From Diplonema papillatum (Eukaryota > Euglenozoa > Diplonemea > Diplonemida > Diplonemidae): 64,000 bases of DNA. This document shows positions 23,099-34,576 of the stretch, piece after piece (position 1 is the first letter of the stretch; each line of letters opens with the position of its first letter). The stretch lies in assembly GCA_030068145.1 (NCBI GenBank), contig JAPJBO010000005.1, positions 186,001-250,000 on the forward strand, given 5' to 3'. The notes beneath the pieces are model-generated. The model was not told where the DNA came from, did no database searches, and was given only the letters and a program-made list of their open reading frames with translations. The translations under genes and the position numbers were made by a program.

Positions 23099-24141
23099 GT
23101 AGGTGACTATCCGAAAGTGTCGCCAGAAACCCAAAACTGGGAACCCACCGGGGTGGCTCCAAAACGCTCCGAAAGTCCAGAAAACGTCGTCGGATGCTCC
23201 GGGGCACACGCAGAGTTGGCGGAGCCAACTATTAACTGTAGAAAATGAAATGGGGGAAACCTCCCAAAGAGGTACCCTGCACATGCGAAGCACAAAACGT
23301 CCGTCACTTTTGTTTATCGGTGCATGCCCAACTCCGGATATGTTCAAACGTTCGGAAGTAGATGTCTCTGTTCTTGCCGCATCGTGCTCTTAGTACGAAG
23401 TGAAGATCGGCCAGTCAAACCAACATAGAAGGATCACCCCTCTCGGTGTGCGTAGCATCCTCGCTGTAGCATCCTCTCTGTGAGTTTCTTTGGACACCAG
23501 CATCGTGCATTTAGTACGAACACGATATCGGCCTTGTTGCCGTAGTCAACTCTAAGTTCAAACAAACAAGGGTGCATGAGCGCTGGGCTCTGTTTTACAT
23601 GACTTAGCAGGATCGTCCTTCTACCAGTAGCGCATCACCCGACATGCGCAGCTTCCTCCCTTTTCGTTTTCAACAACGCACTTCTCACCACCCTTTTCGC
23701 AAGAGCAGCAAGATTGTACCAAGTGTGCAAGGCGCACCTCCTCTGTGGAGAGCGGGCGGACGTCAGCCAACAGGATGCTCAAGAGAGCAAGAAGAGTGTC
23801 TGAAAATCAAAGCCTGTGGAGTAGCGTTGCAAATACACACTCATCTTCCGTTCCACCGCGAACGAGCTGCGGCTCATGTGATAGGGTGTCTTCAAGCGTC
23901 AGCGCCCGGTTGTTCAGAGCGTCAAGGATGAAGTTCTGCACACGCAATTTGAAAGCAGACGAACGGACTGCTGCCATGAGAGGCAACGTTCTGCCTCAGC
24001 ATCCAACTAAGGTCGCCCGTATCCCAGGCGAACAAGGAAGAAAGTATACCAAAACAGGATCGGGGCGTCGGCACCACCTACCAAAAAACGTCGCTGCGGC
24101 TTGCCCTCGTTCAAGCAGGCAACATTGCTTTCTTATCTAAG

Positions 24142-25224
24142 ATACCGATTCCCATTGATGTCGGCCAGGTCGCGAGTTTCGTGAAGAGCGTGGGCCGCAC
24201 TGTGGTACCGAGCCCATGCGAGTGCGAAGTGATCGTGACTTCGGCCAGCCGCGTCGGGAGCACCCTCGTGGTCGTCGATAAGAAAAGCTGCGTGAAGACG
24301 TTCTACCCGGAATCCTGCCGAATCCAAGGCACCGTGTGCGTCCGCCCGCACAAAGGCTATGTCATCGACCACGAGGGCATCTCCATCAGCTACGTAGGCG
24401 AGCTTATTGCTGACGAAGGCCTGGTTCCCAAAGTCGAGATTTTCTCCCTTTCCCGATGCGAGCTGTCCCCGCCTAAGGTCATCCAGTCGTCGGAAAAGCT
24501 GGATTTCGCGTTCGAGAGCCTCAAGTCACCATACGACAGCTACAAGGGAACCCGGCTGAAGGTCCGATACTACTTCAGGCTCCGCATCAAGCGGCGGAGG
24601 ACGTTCGACGTCGTCTATCCGGAGGAGGTGTGGATCCGCTGCCAAGAGCCCCAGCTGCAGCAGAGCCTGTGCCCGTCTTTGTTCCTCTGCAAGACCGAGT
24701 CCGACGCGTCGCTGTGGGCGAAGCCGTACCACGTGTACCGCAGCGCCGATGAGAAGCAGCCCCCGGGGGGCGAGCCGCCGCTGCAGTCGAGCTTCGCTTT
24801 GCTCGCGAAGAAGCCGGCGCACGCGCCGGCCGCCCCGGACACGCGGCCGCCGGCAGCCCAGCACGTGGGCAACGGGCAGTCCGCGGGAGAGCAGCACCCG
24901 CCCGAGCCCGGCGACCCCACAGCGCTCTTCACCAACCACGACCTCACCACGTCCTCTCCCAACTCGGCCCTCAACTCCAACGAACCGCCCGCCGGCCAGC
25001 CCGAGCAGGGCAAACCGCCCCCCAACGGCAGCAACCAAACGCCGAAGCCCGACGCCGCGAAACTGCAAAACATCCACCCTGCTCCGGCCGCGAAGCTGGC
25101 CGTCGTCGAGAAGCCCATCGAGCTTAGAATCGTGCTCGAGGACAGGCTGCAGCTTTCACTCTGCTTCGAAAAAAACGTCTATCATACGAAGGACGTCATC
25201 AAGGGCAGGATGAGGTTCGACAAG
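24142..25224 (+). CDS. VPS26: VPS26 (retromer subunit), main exon
   Basis: VPS26 forms the retromer core with VPS35 and VPS29 and acts on endosomes to retrieve membrane cargo. After acceptor TCTTATCTAAG the exon encodes the N-terminal arrestin-like lobe, including FYPESCRIQGTV, DHEGISISYVGEL (compare LEHQGIKIEFIGQI in animal VPS26) and SPYDSYKGTRLKVRYYFRL (compare KPYESYTGQNVKLRYFLR). About 125 residues of P/G/Q-rich disorder (roughly 24740-25090) follow, an insertion absent from typical VPS26. The second lobe then starts: ELRIVLEDRLQLSLCFE and YHTKDVIKGRMRF (compare [28 protein letters not shown]). The exon ends in phase 0 at donor GTGTGT. The initiating methionine was not located. Comparisons are to family sequence recalled from general knowledge. 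Confidence 0.85.
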
Positions 25225-26264
25225 GTGTGTAAACAAGAACTCTCTTCGAAAACCCAAAGGCCCCTTCCGATGGCTGCAAGGTCTATGTCACCGCGTGTGA
25301 TCCTGCCTATGCAGACACATAGTAGTACTGTGCACCCACAGATTTCCCACAATGTGGTCAAAATAGCCACAACATTTACCCACAATACGTCCTTCCAATC
25401 CAGGGGATTAGTTTACGTTGCAGATTTAGACCAACGGTCTGAATCTGCAAACCGGGGTTGACCGGAGAAAAAATAAAAAAAAAATCGCCGCCCGATGGTC
25501 GACGCTGATCACGACGTTCGGTCTAAGAAGCCTGGCACCGAAATAGCCGATATGAGAAATGTGGACACTATCGAGAGCTTTGGTTTTATCTTTGCGAGCG
25601 GGACACCTAGAGGGCGAACGAGGCGGGACTACGAAATTCTTCTTTTCTTATAGAGACGGCGCGACTCTGGTAGTGCTTACCAATTCTAATTAATTTTGGA
25701 TCCACCACAGGACCCCGAGGGCGAAAAGGACTTTTCTGCAGAGGAGGAAAAACTATATAAATCCCTGGGCGCGGGACAAAAAAAAAAAAAAAAAGGAGAG
25801 ACTTCCGGTTCTGGACGTTGAGCTCCTGTATCGGAAAACGGAGTAAGAGCCGTATGTTACGCCGCCGAGGACTTTCCGCAGCTGGAGAGCTCCATACGGT
25901 ACGTGAAGCGCGTTTGGCAGTACAGCCGGACGAAGACGGCGACGAGGAGCATACGGGAGCTTGCGTCGGCGGAGACAACGAAGGGGAGCACGCTCCGCTC
26001 CCTCGAAACTCTGCCCGGCGCCGTGGACCTCTTGCAAGCGATTATCCGGCGAGCGGTGATGCCGCGAGCCACCCGGGTCGCCTGCAAGCGGTGCGCGGCG
26101 TTGGCCAACGCGCAACACGTCCTGCTCGCAGATGATGCAACGCACAACGAAGTGTCCGACATTCGTCATGCATACCCCGCCGACCCGCCATACCTGAAGG
26201 GACTGCTCGCGGACTATGCAAAGAAACGAAGAGACACGATCCGGCATGTGGCGAAACGCGTGTT

Positions 26265-26620
26265 GTCGTTACTGCACCTTTGGATCATCGTTGAAGCAAC
26301 GTACAGCCTCAATGAACCTGCGACTGGCCCAATAGCTTGAAAAAAATTGCCGCGCCTGCGGCGCTGGTATTTCTGGCTTGTGTATTGTTTCATGACGTGT
26401 TGCCAAGAAAGCGAAGACCGCGGCTGTCCGCCCTGCTGTTGCAGATTACTGCCAAGTGTTCTTGAATGATCCCGGCACACTGCTAAAGTACCCAAACACT
26501 CGCCTTCTTCGCATGGCTCTTTTGCTTCCGAAGGACAGTCTGTGATGGACACTAGTGACAACCTCAAAGAGGTGCACCCTGTCGGATACATAAACGTGCA
26601 GTTGTGCCGCAACTGGGATT
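26265..26620 (+). repeat. Repeat family G, copy inside the hAT-like element
   Basis: It aligns in order with 21905-22160: CACCTTTGGATCATCGTT, CCGCGCCTGCGGCGCTGG, GTGTTGCCAAGAA, AAAGAGGTGCACCCTGTCGG. An extra ~90 bp sits in the middle. Confidence 0.75.
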
Positions 26621-26789
26621 TTTAGTAACTCCGAGCAATTTTTGGACAGTTACGTAGGAGGAATTTTTATATATAAGGCCCTGCCTCAAATCAGGGATTT
26701 ATACGCCGGTCTAGATGGGCGGGTCACCCGTCCATCCTCAAAAAAAAAAAAAAAAAAAAAACCCACGGGCTGGCGGGTGTGGGTAGGCT

Positions 26790-26870
26790 ACCACAGCAGT
26801 CATAGGGGGTCATGGGGGGGTCATGGGGGGGTCCATAGGGGGTCATAGGGGGGGGGGGTCATGGAGGCGA
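26790..26870 (+). repeat. GGGGGTCAT short tandem repeat
   Basis: Six units of (C)ATAGGGGGTCAT or CATGGGGGGGTCAT, with G runs up to twelve. Confidence 0.85.
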
Positions 26871-27369
26871 GCAAGCGGCCCAACCCGGCGAGACACAGCC
26901 GAACTTCCAACCGCAGTGGTGGATTCTATCACGCCCAACTCAGGATGGGGCCGGGACAATGCCGGGGAAAAGGAAGGACATGCTAGGGCAACATACGTTG
27001 TTCAGCTCCTGGAAGAGACAGTGCACGTCCATCCAACTGCTGTGTTTTCCCCCTTACGCGCCCTTTGCCGGACAACTGCTGGTTCTCCCACCTCTCTGCT
27101 GCACCCTCCACCCTCTGGAACATCTGGCTCGGAATCTATACACGGTGCGCAGTGATGCACAGTGATCCACGCTAGTGCGGTGTGCACAGTGACACGATAG
27201 CGCATGGTGGTGCATAGTGATCCACAGTGGAGGACAGTGGTGGCACTAATTTTCGGGCCCTCAACGACTTTGCAGGGCTGGCTGGGGTGGCTGGACAGGC
27301 ACTGGGGGGGGGGGGGCAGCGCTCTTGTTAAGGATCAGCCACTTTGGCCGGATGGCCGGATAAACCAGA

Positions 27370-27775
27370 CCACTTGCTTCGAGAACCGAACTTTGCTTCA
27401 CCAGAACTCAGCTTCGCGCGAACTTTGCTTCGTCCGAACTCAGCTGCGCCCGTACCAGAATTTATTATCGTCCGAACTGAGCTTCACCAGAACTTAGCTG
27501 CGCCCGAACTTTTGCTTCGCCGGGGGGCGGTGGGGGGGGCGCCCACCCGGGTACCAGCGCCAAACTTTTCCCGCACTCGGTGGGTCGGGGGGGTGTCCCC
27601 CCCCGGGCACGAGCACCGACCTTGGCTTCACCCGGACTTTACACCCTGGCCGAACTTCGCTTCGTGCCCGAACTGTTTTTTAGTACCAGCGCAGCCTGAG
27701 CGCTTAGCAACGCCCGAACTTAGCATCACTCGAATTTAGCTTCGCCCGAACTTTACTGTTCCCCGAACTTTAACT
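27370..27775 (+). repeat. CCCGAACTTTGCTTCG minisatellite
   Basis: At least a dozen degenerate 15-18 bp units of the form C-C/A-GAACTxxGCTTCxC. They are dense at 27370-27520 and 27700-27775, interrupted by a G/C-rich stretch. Confidence 0.8.
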
Positions 27776-27904
27776 GCTGCCTCCAGTCTCGCCACGCGCC
27801 GGCCTTAGCCGAGCGCACGTACTTTTTAACAAGAACATCCTCCTCTATCGGAAACAAGCATTTGCTTTTGTGTGACTTTCAAAACTTTACGCTACGGAAG
27901 GAAG

Positions 27905-28808
27905 CAGGGGATTAGTTTCCGTTGCAGATTTAGACCGATAGTCTAAATCTGCAAACCGGACTTGGCCGGGGGGGAAAGAAAAAATGTTCAAAAAATGGTG
28001 TTCAAAGTAAATATAGGCGGGGGGTGTGGTGTTTGTAGCAGTGTGCTGGATGTGCTGGAAGGCTGCTGAGCCTCCGCTGCTGGGACCCAGCCGCTGCCGT
28101 TCAATTGTGTTCAGCTTCGGGTCGGCAGGTTGCAGCTACCACTGTGCTTCACTACCGGGCCAAGGTCCAACTGAGTAATCCACACGAGCTAAGAGTGACC
28201 CACACATGATAAAGGGGGCGGAATTAGTTTTGCCCAAATTTTCCCGTGAAAGCAAAATTTATTGGTGATAAAACGTTCCTATTAATAGGCTTTTTCCAAT
28301 GGCTATCAAGGGTGAGTGGCAATTTTTTCCGTCGCGCCTTCGGCGCGATGCTGCTAAAAATAACGCTAAAATATTGTTGTAAGCACGGCGGTGCAGGTGC
28401 AGATACACCAAAACCGTGGACCTATTATCATGGGAATCATAGGAAAATAGGTCCCCAGGTCCACCCCTTTAGCTGCCTGACGAGACTGTCTGTTTACGAT
28501 TTTGACTGTTTTTGGAGCGTGTCACCCAACCCCACAGGGAACCAGAAGCATTCGGAAACCCCCGAAAAGCTTGATCCAGGTTGAAAAAAGCGCCCGCAAA
28601 AATGTGTCGCCAAACTGGCGGGGTGACCATAATTGACCCATAAAGACCCCTCTTTTGCCGATGAAGACCCCTCTTTTGCCGGACGAAGTTGTGGAGATGT
28701 GTCGGCACCGCCCCAAGACGCCGTACATCGGCGAAAACGGCACCAAAACACCGACCATAGTAACGGTCTAAATCTGCAAACCCCGGAAGCCTTCAAACTA
28801 ATACCCTG
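27905..28808. mobile_element. 904-bp hAT-like element nested in its relative
   Basis: Same termini as the surrounding element (CAGGGGATTAGTTT / AAACTAATACCCTG) and a perfect 8-bp duplication GAAGGAAG at 27897-27904 and 28809-28816. The left hairpin GCAGATTTAGACC...GTCTAAATCTGC is almost perfect. The last ~150 bp resemble the right end of the outer element. It is non-autonomous. Confidence 0.9.
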
Positions 28809-28827
28809 GAAGGAAGGAAAAAAAAAA

Positions 28828-29010
28828 AACGCTAATCCAAACAACTTCCGCCGGTAGAGAAACCTTGCCTAAAGAAATCAACTGCCTTCGGGTAGGCTGA
28901 CACTAGTTGTCGTCGGGAAAAGAAGAAAAAAGACGTTAACCCAAACAACTTCCGCCGGTAGAGAAATCTTGCCTAAAGGAATCACCTGCCTTCGGGTAGG
29001 CTAGTCTGGT
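28828..29010 (+). repeat. Tandem duplication inside the outer hAT-like element
   Basis: Two ~70-bp units share CAAACAACTTCCGCCGGTAG and CTGCCTTCGGGTAGGCT, separated by about 35 bp. Confidence 0.85.
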
Positions 29011-29241
29011 GGTATTTACACGGTGCGCGCGAAGGCGCCGGGGCAGACCCATGTGATACAAGCCGCGGTTGCTTTCGGACAAAGTTGCGGAGGTGTGTCA
29101 GCTCTGAGCCACCGAAACGAAAGCGCTGACCAAACCGCCTCAGAACCACCCCCCCACAAACGGTCAATACCTGCAAACCCTGGAACTTCTGAACTAATAC
29201 CCTGTTCCAATCTGGCGTTTATGTAAAAACCCCCGTTGCAG

Positions 29242-29347
29242 ATCGAGGCTTTTGATTTCGTGGTCGCCAAGCTTCAGATCCTGCGTCGCGAGATCTACTG
29301 TGGGCGAACCCTGGCGTCAGACACCTTCTTCACCTCGGAATTGATCG
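29242..29347 (+). CDS. VPS26: VPS26, penultimate exon
   Basis: After acceptor CCGTTGCAG, reading continues in phase 0 as IEAFDFVVAKLQILRREIYCG, which aligns with the conserved strand FLLVRIKIKHMEIDIIKRET of VPS26. It ends TSELI plus one base at donor GTATGC (29348). The spliced junction with the next exon gives ELIDGLP, matching the conserved EIMDGAP. This sits immediately downstream of the hAT-like element. Confidence 0.85.
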
Positions 29348-29596
29348 GTATGCAGAACAAGTTTGAAAAACGTGTACGATTCGCTGCCGCACGAAAATTC
29401 TACTTTTCAGTCAAAGACCCTCAAGCATCCATCGTGATCCTACAGTTGACGAAAACCTTCAAGCGTCCCAAGTGTCACAAACTGGAGGACAAGTCTTAAA
29501 CATCCGTGTTGATTGTGAAACATGGGTTGTCATCCTCCACCCCGGACTTCCACTCCGGATTGCGGAAGTGGTTTTGCGGTCGTTTGTGCGGTCGGC

Positions 29597-29690
29597 CTCA
29601 CTCCCTCAATGCGGGAGTGGCACTCCCTCAATGCGGGAGTGGGACCCCTCAATGCGGGAGTGGCCGCTCCCGCACTTTTTCCCTCCCGCA
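29597..29690 (+). repeat. CCTCAATGCGGGAGTGG triple repeat in VPS26 intron
   Basis: Three near-perfect 20-bp units, then a partial inverted unit (CTCCCGCATTGA). Intron 29348-30182 otherwise carries only a fragment of family C (29893-29960). Confidence 0.8.
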
Positions 29691-30182
29691 TTGACTTAGT
29701 ATATGGCTGCTGAAGACCGGGGTGTACAGTTGACGAAAACCTTCACACGTCGGTTTTGATCGTCACAAACTTGAGGACAAGCCTCAAACATCCGTGTTCA
29801 TCGTCACCAGAGATCCCGTCGTGCACGGCGGGCACACTCCTTTCATAATGTGTTCAAGGTCGCGGGCTGACTACATGATGGCATCCCTTTTTTGGACGTA
29901 AGCGTTCAACAACAAAATATCCGCTGTGTAGTTTGTATCGTTTCTCCGCCTCTAGCCACAGTTGTCCCAGATATGCGTGGGTTTGATTTCCTCTTTTGCG
30001 TTTCGTTGTCGACAACTTTATTTGTTTTCACCGTCTCTCGTGCCTTCCCTCGTGACGGTATGTTATTTTAGGAATTCTTGCTCTCCATGGATTTTCTGAC
30101 TGCCTTGTGCTTATATCGCTCGCTCCATCCGGGCATCCGGGGGAAATGAAGTTACGGAAGTATTCAACACACACACACACAG

Positions 30183-30394
30183 ATGGATTGCCGAAGTGCA
30201 AAGAAGATATCCCGCTCAGTCTGCCGCTGCGGGGGATCACTTCGCTGACGCCTTCGTGCACCGGCATCATCGGCAAAGCCAGTGTTCGGTTCTACCTGCG
30301 GCTGATGCTGTACGACAACGGGCCTCTGCCCTTCACTGCTGAGACAGAGGTCTACATCTGGAGGCAGGCAGATGAAGCGTGCCAGCCGAACTAG
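30183..30394 (+). CDS. VPS26: VPS26, last exon
   Basis: The acceptor is unusual: an (AC)n microsatellite ending ACAG, without a pyrimidine tract. The exon encodes KCKEDIPLSLPLRGI, then KASVRFYLRLMLYD and ETEVYIWRQAD. These align with GESIPIRLFLAGYELTP, KFSVRYYLNLVLID and QQEVVLWRKGD of animal VPS26. Stop TAG lies at 30392-30394, shortly after the WR motif, so the C-terminal tail found in animals is absent. Confidence 0.85.
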
Positions 30395-33305
30395 CTCGCT
30401 GCCGCGTCGGACAACCAGCGAGTGTGAGAACCGCGCGGCAAGCTGTTCCCGTCTTTGCCACCTTGGATTTGCACCTCGCGGGAACACGCGCCAGCGGGTG
30501 AGCTTTTCCTTTGTCGCTGAAACCTTCGCTTGCACTGCCCCGCTGGCAAGACTGTGCCGTCGCAATCTTCAACTCCGCCAGCACTCGGATCAAGATCTGC
30601 CGATCGTTTTCTCACGTTCAGCTCCCTGCGCCTGCCTTCTGCATGTTGATTCATCCCATATTATCCCGGTATTGCTGGTGAATAAGCCCGTCCAACCTTG
30701 TGATGCGTGTGAACATTGCACTTGATGACGAAGCACAGCTTCAAAGTGCAGGCGAGCAGCTATCCGGAAGTAGTGTTCAGGCATTGAAGGGTTGCCTCGC
30801 CCCGGTTGCAGTCACCAGCTCCGATTCCGCGTCGTAGATCATTCCGCTCGTACTTTGTGCAATTCCCTTTGACTATCGCGTCTGGCCGCGGCCTTCATCG
30901 TATCCAGGGCCAAGACATCCACCGAATAAGTGGAAACTGATGTCGTCTTCGATCAACCCGAGTTGATCCGAGGGGAACTCTTGTTTTGCCTTTCCAGCTG
31001 CTCAGGATTTTTGATCTCCTTCATGAGCGCGAACGGTCGGCAAACAATTAGCGAGCAAGCGAAACGCGGTTTTACACACCCCTCCTCCTCCCCCCCTGCC
31101 TACCTGCTGAGGGTCGGCATCGCTCAATGTCTTTGCTCGTGTTTCCGCTGCAGTGTTTTGCATTGGTGTGCCGCAGCACAGACCCGGACCCAGCAGGAAA
31201 CCGTCTATCCGGGATGCTGGACCGAATCTTTGGCTCGTTGTGCTTTTGCGGAGCCTCGCACCGCGCGGTAGGAGTCCACCAACTCCGTGGTCCCAACAAT
31301 CGTGCAATTCCTTCCCAGTGACCAGCGTGCAGTGTGCTGCGCTTTCTTCAAGATTGCATCGAACGTTTCTTCAAGAGGCGTTGCTTGGCCGCAGTTTGGC
31401 TCTTGTGTGCGAGAAGGTGCACAGTTAAGAACTTCAGAAATGACGCATGTTTCCTGAACAGCAGCGTTTTATGCACTGAAGAGCATTGGCGGGGGCTCCC
31501 GGTATTGAAGGAGCAAAATCCGGGCAGCCTGGTGAAGAAGAAAGGCAGGTGGAAAGAGGTGTCTCCACAGCCATGTACGCTGCGTGGCTGCAGCTCTTTT
31601 TTCCCCCACCCCTTTTTCGCAGACAGCGCTTCTGGATAAATCCCTGCTGCAGTACAGTCGTTCTCTGTTTGTATTGCTTTCTTCTTCTTCGAGACGTTGC
31701 AATGTGTTCTAAAAGTGTAAGAGCGAGCCAATACCATACCGAAGATCATGTTACCGGCTCAGTTTACGTTCGTCTGTGCTCCGCACAGATCCTTAACAAG
31801 AGAGCCAGCCGTGTGGATGATCAACGCAGTATGGACAGCGAAGGCACGTTCTTTTGAATAACACCTGCTTTGTAGGGAATACTCGAGGAGGTAGCCAGGT
31901 GCGAAGTCTCAAATGGAGGCAGTGTGTCATAGCCAGGTAAATCTGGGTTTGGTGCCGTAAGCTTTCAACACGTCACCTGGTTTTGTCGTTGGTTCGTTCG
32001 TCTCGGGTTCGACGCTTTTGCATCGTGATTTGGTCTCCCGCCGTCAGGCGCAGAATTCAAGCCGGCGACCCCTGTTTCGAAAAAAGAAAGATCTTAGCCT
32101 TCCACATATCCCCGCAGCTCGCACTGCAAACCTCAGACCATCGCAAGCCGATCCACAGCTATTGTACGCAATCTAGTTTCCTACAGCCAGAAGAGCGCTG
32201 TCGCAGGCAACCGACTGCATATAGTCTGTAACACAGAATGCAGCAGCTTACAATGGAAAGTTCTGCACCCGAGCCTCGAAGGGGGGGCCCCAGCTTTACA
32301 ATCGAGCTCCACGTTGTGTGTTTGCGATAGCTATCCTGGCTCCACCAGCAGCCTCTGTTGCTTTATGCAAATCACCGGTCACGAGGAAACGAAAAACTAA
32401 GCGTAAAAAAGAAGCGAGCGGGTCCAGCCTTCGCACCGCCGCAAACCAAAACCAGAACCAAATTCCAACGCACCCCCTCCCCCCCGAAATGCCCGAGGAA
32501 TGGCGCAGCCGTAAAAAAACCGAATGAAGGATAACACATGAAACCAAGTTGTGCTCTCACCGGAACGGACTGAAATCCCCATCCAAAGGACCCACTGATG
32601 AGCTCTGACTTGGGATTGGTCTGCGTTCAAGAGCGAAACATGAGACGAAGAACGAGGTGCACACAACACCGCGGTGAAAAAACACAGGGGGCTAGTCCCT
32701 CAAGGTTTCATACCCCACTTTGGGAGCCGTACACTCCCCTTTTACCCCTTTTTTACCTCTTACTATTTTGCATCACTTTCCTAGACAATATCTTCCTCGA
32801 AAGAAGGCTTGATAGCATTAACCATGCATGAGAGGCAGTGCTCTGCCTAAACGTTAAACTAAGATTTCCCCCCCCGAAATGCCCGAGGGATGGCGCAGCC
32901 GCGCGAGCGTGGAGGAGACGACGCTGCGTCGCCCGCCGCCCGGGCGGGCGTTGACTCAGGCCGATGCGGGCTACATGGCAACCCCTGCTCAACATGTATG
33001 CACGCGGGGGGCTCAGGGCCGCATTCATCGCGAATGTGTTCGTGGTGTCGGCGGCAGGAGTCTTTTTTGCGATAACCAGTAACCACCTTCGTGAGACAGC
33101 TAAAAAGGAACGTTGGCAGCGGTTTAACCTGAACGCGTACAGCTCAAATCGCACAAACAAAGACCAAAGAGAGTGAAACAGTGAAAGAGAACGAGTGTAG
33201 AAGAACGGAGGTAACACAGCACAAGCTACCAGACCAGCGGAGGCCGCCGCAAAAAGACTTCTTACCTTTTTCCTTATCCCTCAAAACCAGCACCAATACC
33301 AACGA
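30395..33305. other. Repeat-rich stretch before the WD40 gene
   Basis: No reading frame shows a family motif. Contents: family C copy (31853-31985), family H (32640-32880, with AACCATGCATGAGAGGCAGTG and TTAAACTAAGATTTCCCCCC), and two copies of the first-exon region of the downstream gene (32473-32511 and 32868-32942). Confidence 0.5.
32868..32942 (+). repeat. Perfect upstream copy of the WD40 gene's first-exon start
   Basis: 71 bp from CCCGAAATGCCC to CGCCGCCCGG are identical to 33311-33381, which holds the proposed ATG and first ~17 codons of the EF-hand/WD40 gene. A shorter copy lies at 32473-32511. Confidence 0.85.
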
Positions 33306-33328
33306 CACCCCCCCGAAATGCCCGAGGG

Positions 33329-33664
33329 ATGGCGCAGCCGCGCGAGCGTGGAGGAGACGACGCTGCGTCGCCCGCCGCCCGGCAGTTGGCGAGGGCCCGG
33401 TGGCGCGGGTTGGCGGGCCTCCGTCAGCTTCCGCGCCGCAAGCGACCGGTGCCGGGGTTGGTCGTGCAAGCCGCCGAGCTGCTGAGGAAGACGCGGCGCG
33501 TGACGCGGCGCGGGTCCCTCGACTCCGCGTCTCCCCACCTGCGCACGCTGTTGGCCAGCTCGTCGGACGAGGACTCATCCGATGCTTCCTGCGTGTCCGA
33601 ACCGGCGACCGCACACGAGCAGAGGATGCGGAGCATGGAACTCGGGCTGGCGGGCGAAGGGGGT
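33329..33664 (+). CDS. EF-hand/WD40 protein, first exon (start tentative)
   Basis: The frame begins at ATG 33329 (MAQPRERGGDDAAS) and has an arginine-rich part and a serine/aspartate-rich part (LLASSSDEDSSDAS). It ends near EQRMRSMELGLAGEGG. Two donors are possible; the one after 33664 keeps phase 0 with the exon at 34176. Upstream ATG 33318 is in another frame. Intron 33665-34175 carries family A. Confidence 0.5.
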
Positions 33665-33702
33665 GTGCAGTCCCTTTTCGTTTCGTGTGTTTTTTTCGTA
33701 GT

Positions 33703-33838
33703 AACAATGCTTTGTAAACACGAAAGAGAACGCTGGCAGCGTGTTTAGGAGAATTAGTCTGACGATCATATTCACTCAGTGTCAATCACTAACAGGCTAA
33801 TCCTCCCCCGGCACGTACAAACAAGCACACGCCTATTC
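33703..33838 (+). repeat. Repeat family A, solo copy in WD40-gene intron
   Basis: AACACGAAAGAGAACGCTGGC through GCTAATCCTCC and CGGCACGTACAAACAA. The same unit, in the other orientation, flanks the VIPER-like element at 55258 and 58036. Confidence 0.85.
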
Positions 33839-34175
33839 TTTTTACATAGGCGTAAGCTTCGAAGGAAATGCTCGACAAAAGCTGCAAGACACAGAACAAA
33901 AAGGATCTCAAGTGCTGGTGGTCATGCGGGTCTTCCCCTACACGACAAGACACACAAACGCAACAGGGGAAAAAGTCCTGAGCGAAAAACACAAGGTGGT
34001 GTATGCGAACACGAGCAGCCGGCAGGAGCTTCAGCCGTGACGTGAGAATGCTGACAACTTTGGGCTATACTCCGCTTCCGGGTTTACCCGTGATTGAATT
34101 CCAACACACACCCACACAGCTCACATCCGCACGTGGAAGCCGGATGCGCGGAATTTCTCTGTCGGGCTCCTGCAG

Positions 34176-34576
34176 GTGCTCGGCGAAGGAGACGGGCTGC
34201 GGCGCGTGGAGGCTGCGTTCCACGAGGCTGAGCAGGCGAAGCGGCGCACCGACGGCGGCGCGGCGGGGCAAGGGATCACGGTCGCCGACTTCGTGAACAT
34301 CGTGTTCGCCGTCGTGAGGCATGGTTCCGCGCCCCCCGCGGCCGAGGCGGCAGCCGGGCCGCCGCCCGCGCGGCCGGCGGCCCAGTCGCAGGCGTACCGG
34401 CTCAACTTCATTCACGACGTCGAGTCGACGCTCGTGCGCGAGTGGGACCACATCTCGCGCCTTCGCTGCTCCCCGATGCATAGCGTCGACTACTTCGCCA
34501 CCGACCGCATGCTGAAGTGGGCCCTCGCCGATTTATTCTGCACGGTCGACGCCAACGATCGCAGTACAATAACATG
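34176..34576 (+). CDS. EF-hand/WD40 protein, EF-hand exon
   Basis: After acceptor TCCTGCAG the frame reads VLGEGDGLRRVEAAFHEAEQ, a helix, then ITVADFVNIVFAVV, the exit helix of a degenerate EF-hand. It ends LFCTVDANDRSTIT plus two bases at donor GTATCG. The junction with the next exon creates a second EF-hand loop, D-A-N-D-R-S-T-I-T-W-Y-D. Its TITW-helix form resembles the VTWDEF motif of the WDR49/WDR64/WDY family. Confidence 0.75.

Larger units (their letters stand above)
25401..29204. mobile_element. 3.8 kb hAT-like element filling VPS26 intron
   Basis: The ends are CAGGGGATTAGTTT and, inverted, GAACTAATACCCTG. TTCCAATC flanks both sides perfectly (25393-25400 and 29205-29212), an 8-bp target duplication. 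The left subterminal region holds a hairpin built on GCAGATTTAGACC. Removing it leaves a VPS26 intron of about 210 nt. The interior contains an A18 run (25779), a ~140-codon plus-strand frame at 25903-26340 without a recognised domain, family G at 26265-26620, an A22 run near 26740, minisatellites and a nested relative. No intact hAT transposase is seen. Confidence 0.9.

Noticed and set aside
25903..26340. Plus-strand ORF inside the hAT-like element as a transposase
   Set aside because: I see no hAT dimerisation motif, no catalytic acidic residues and no zinc-finger pattern. It also runs into family G repeat sequence.
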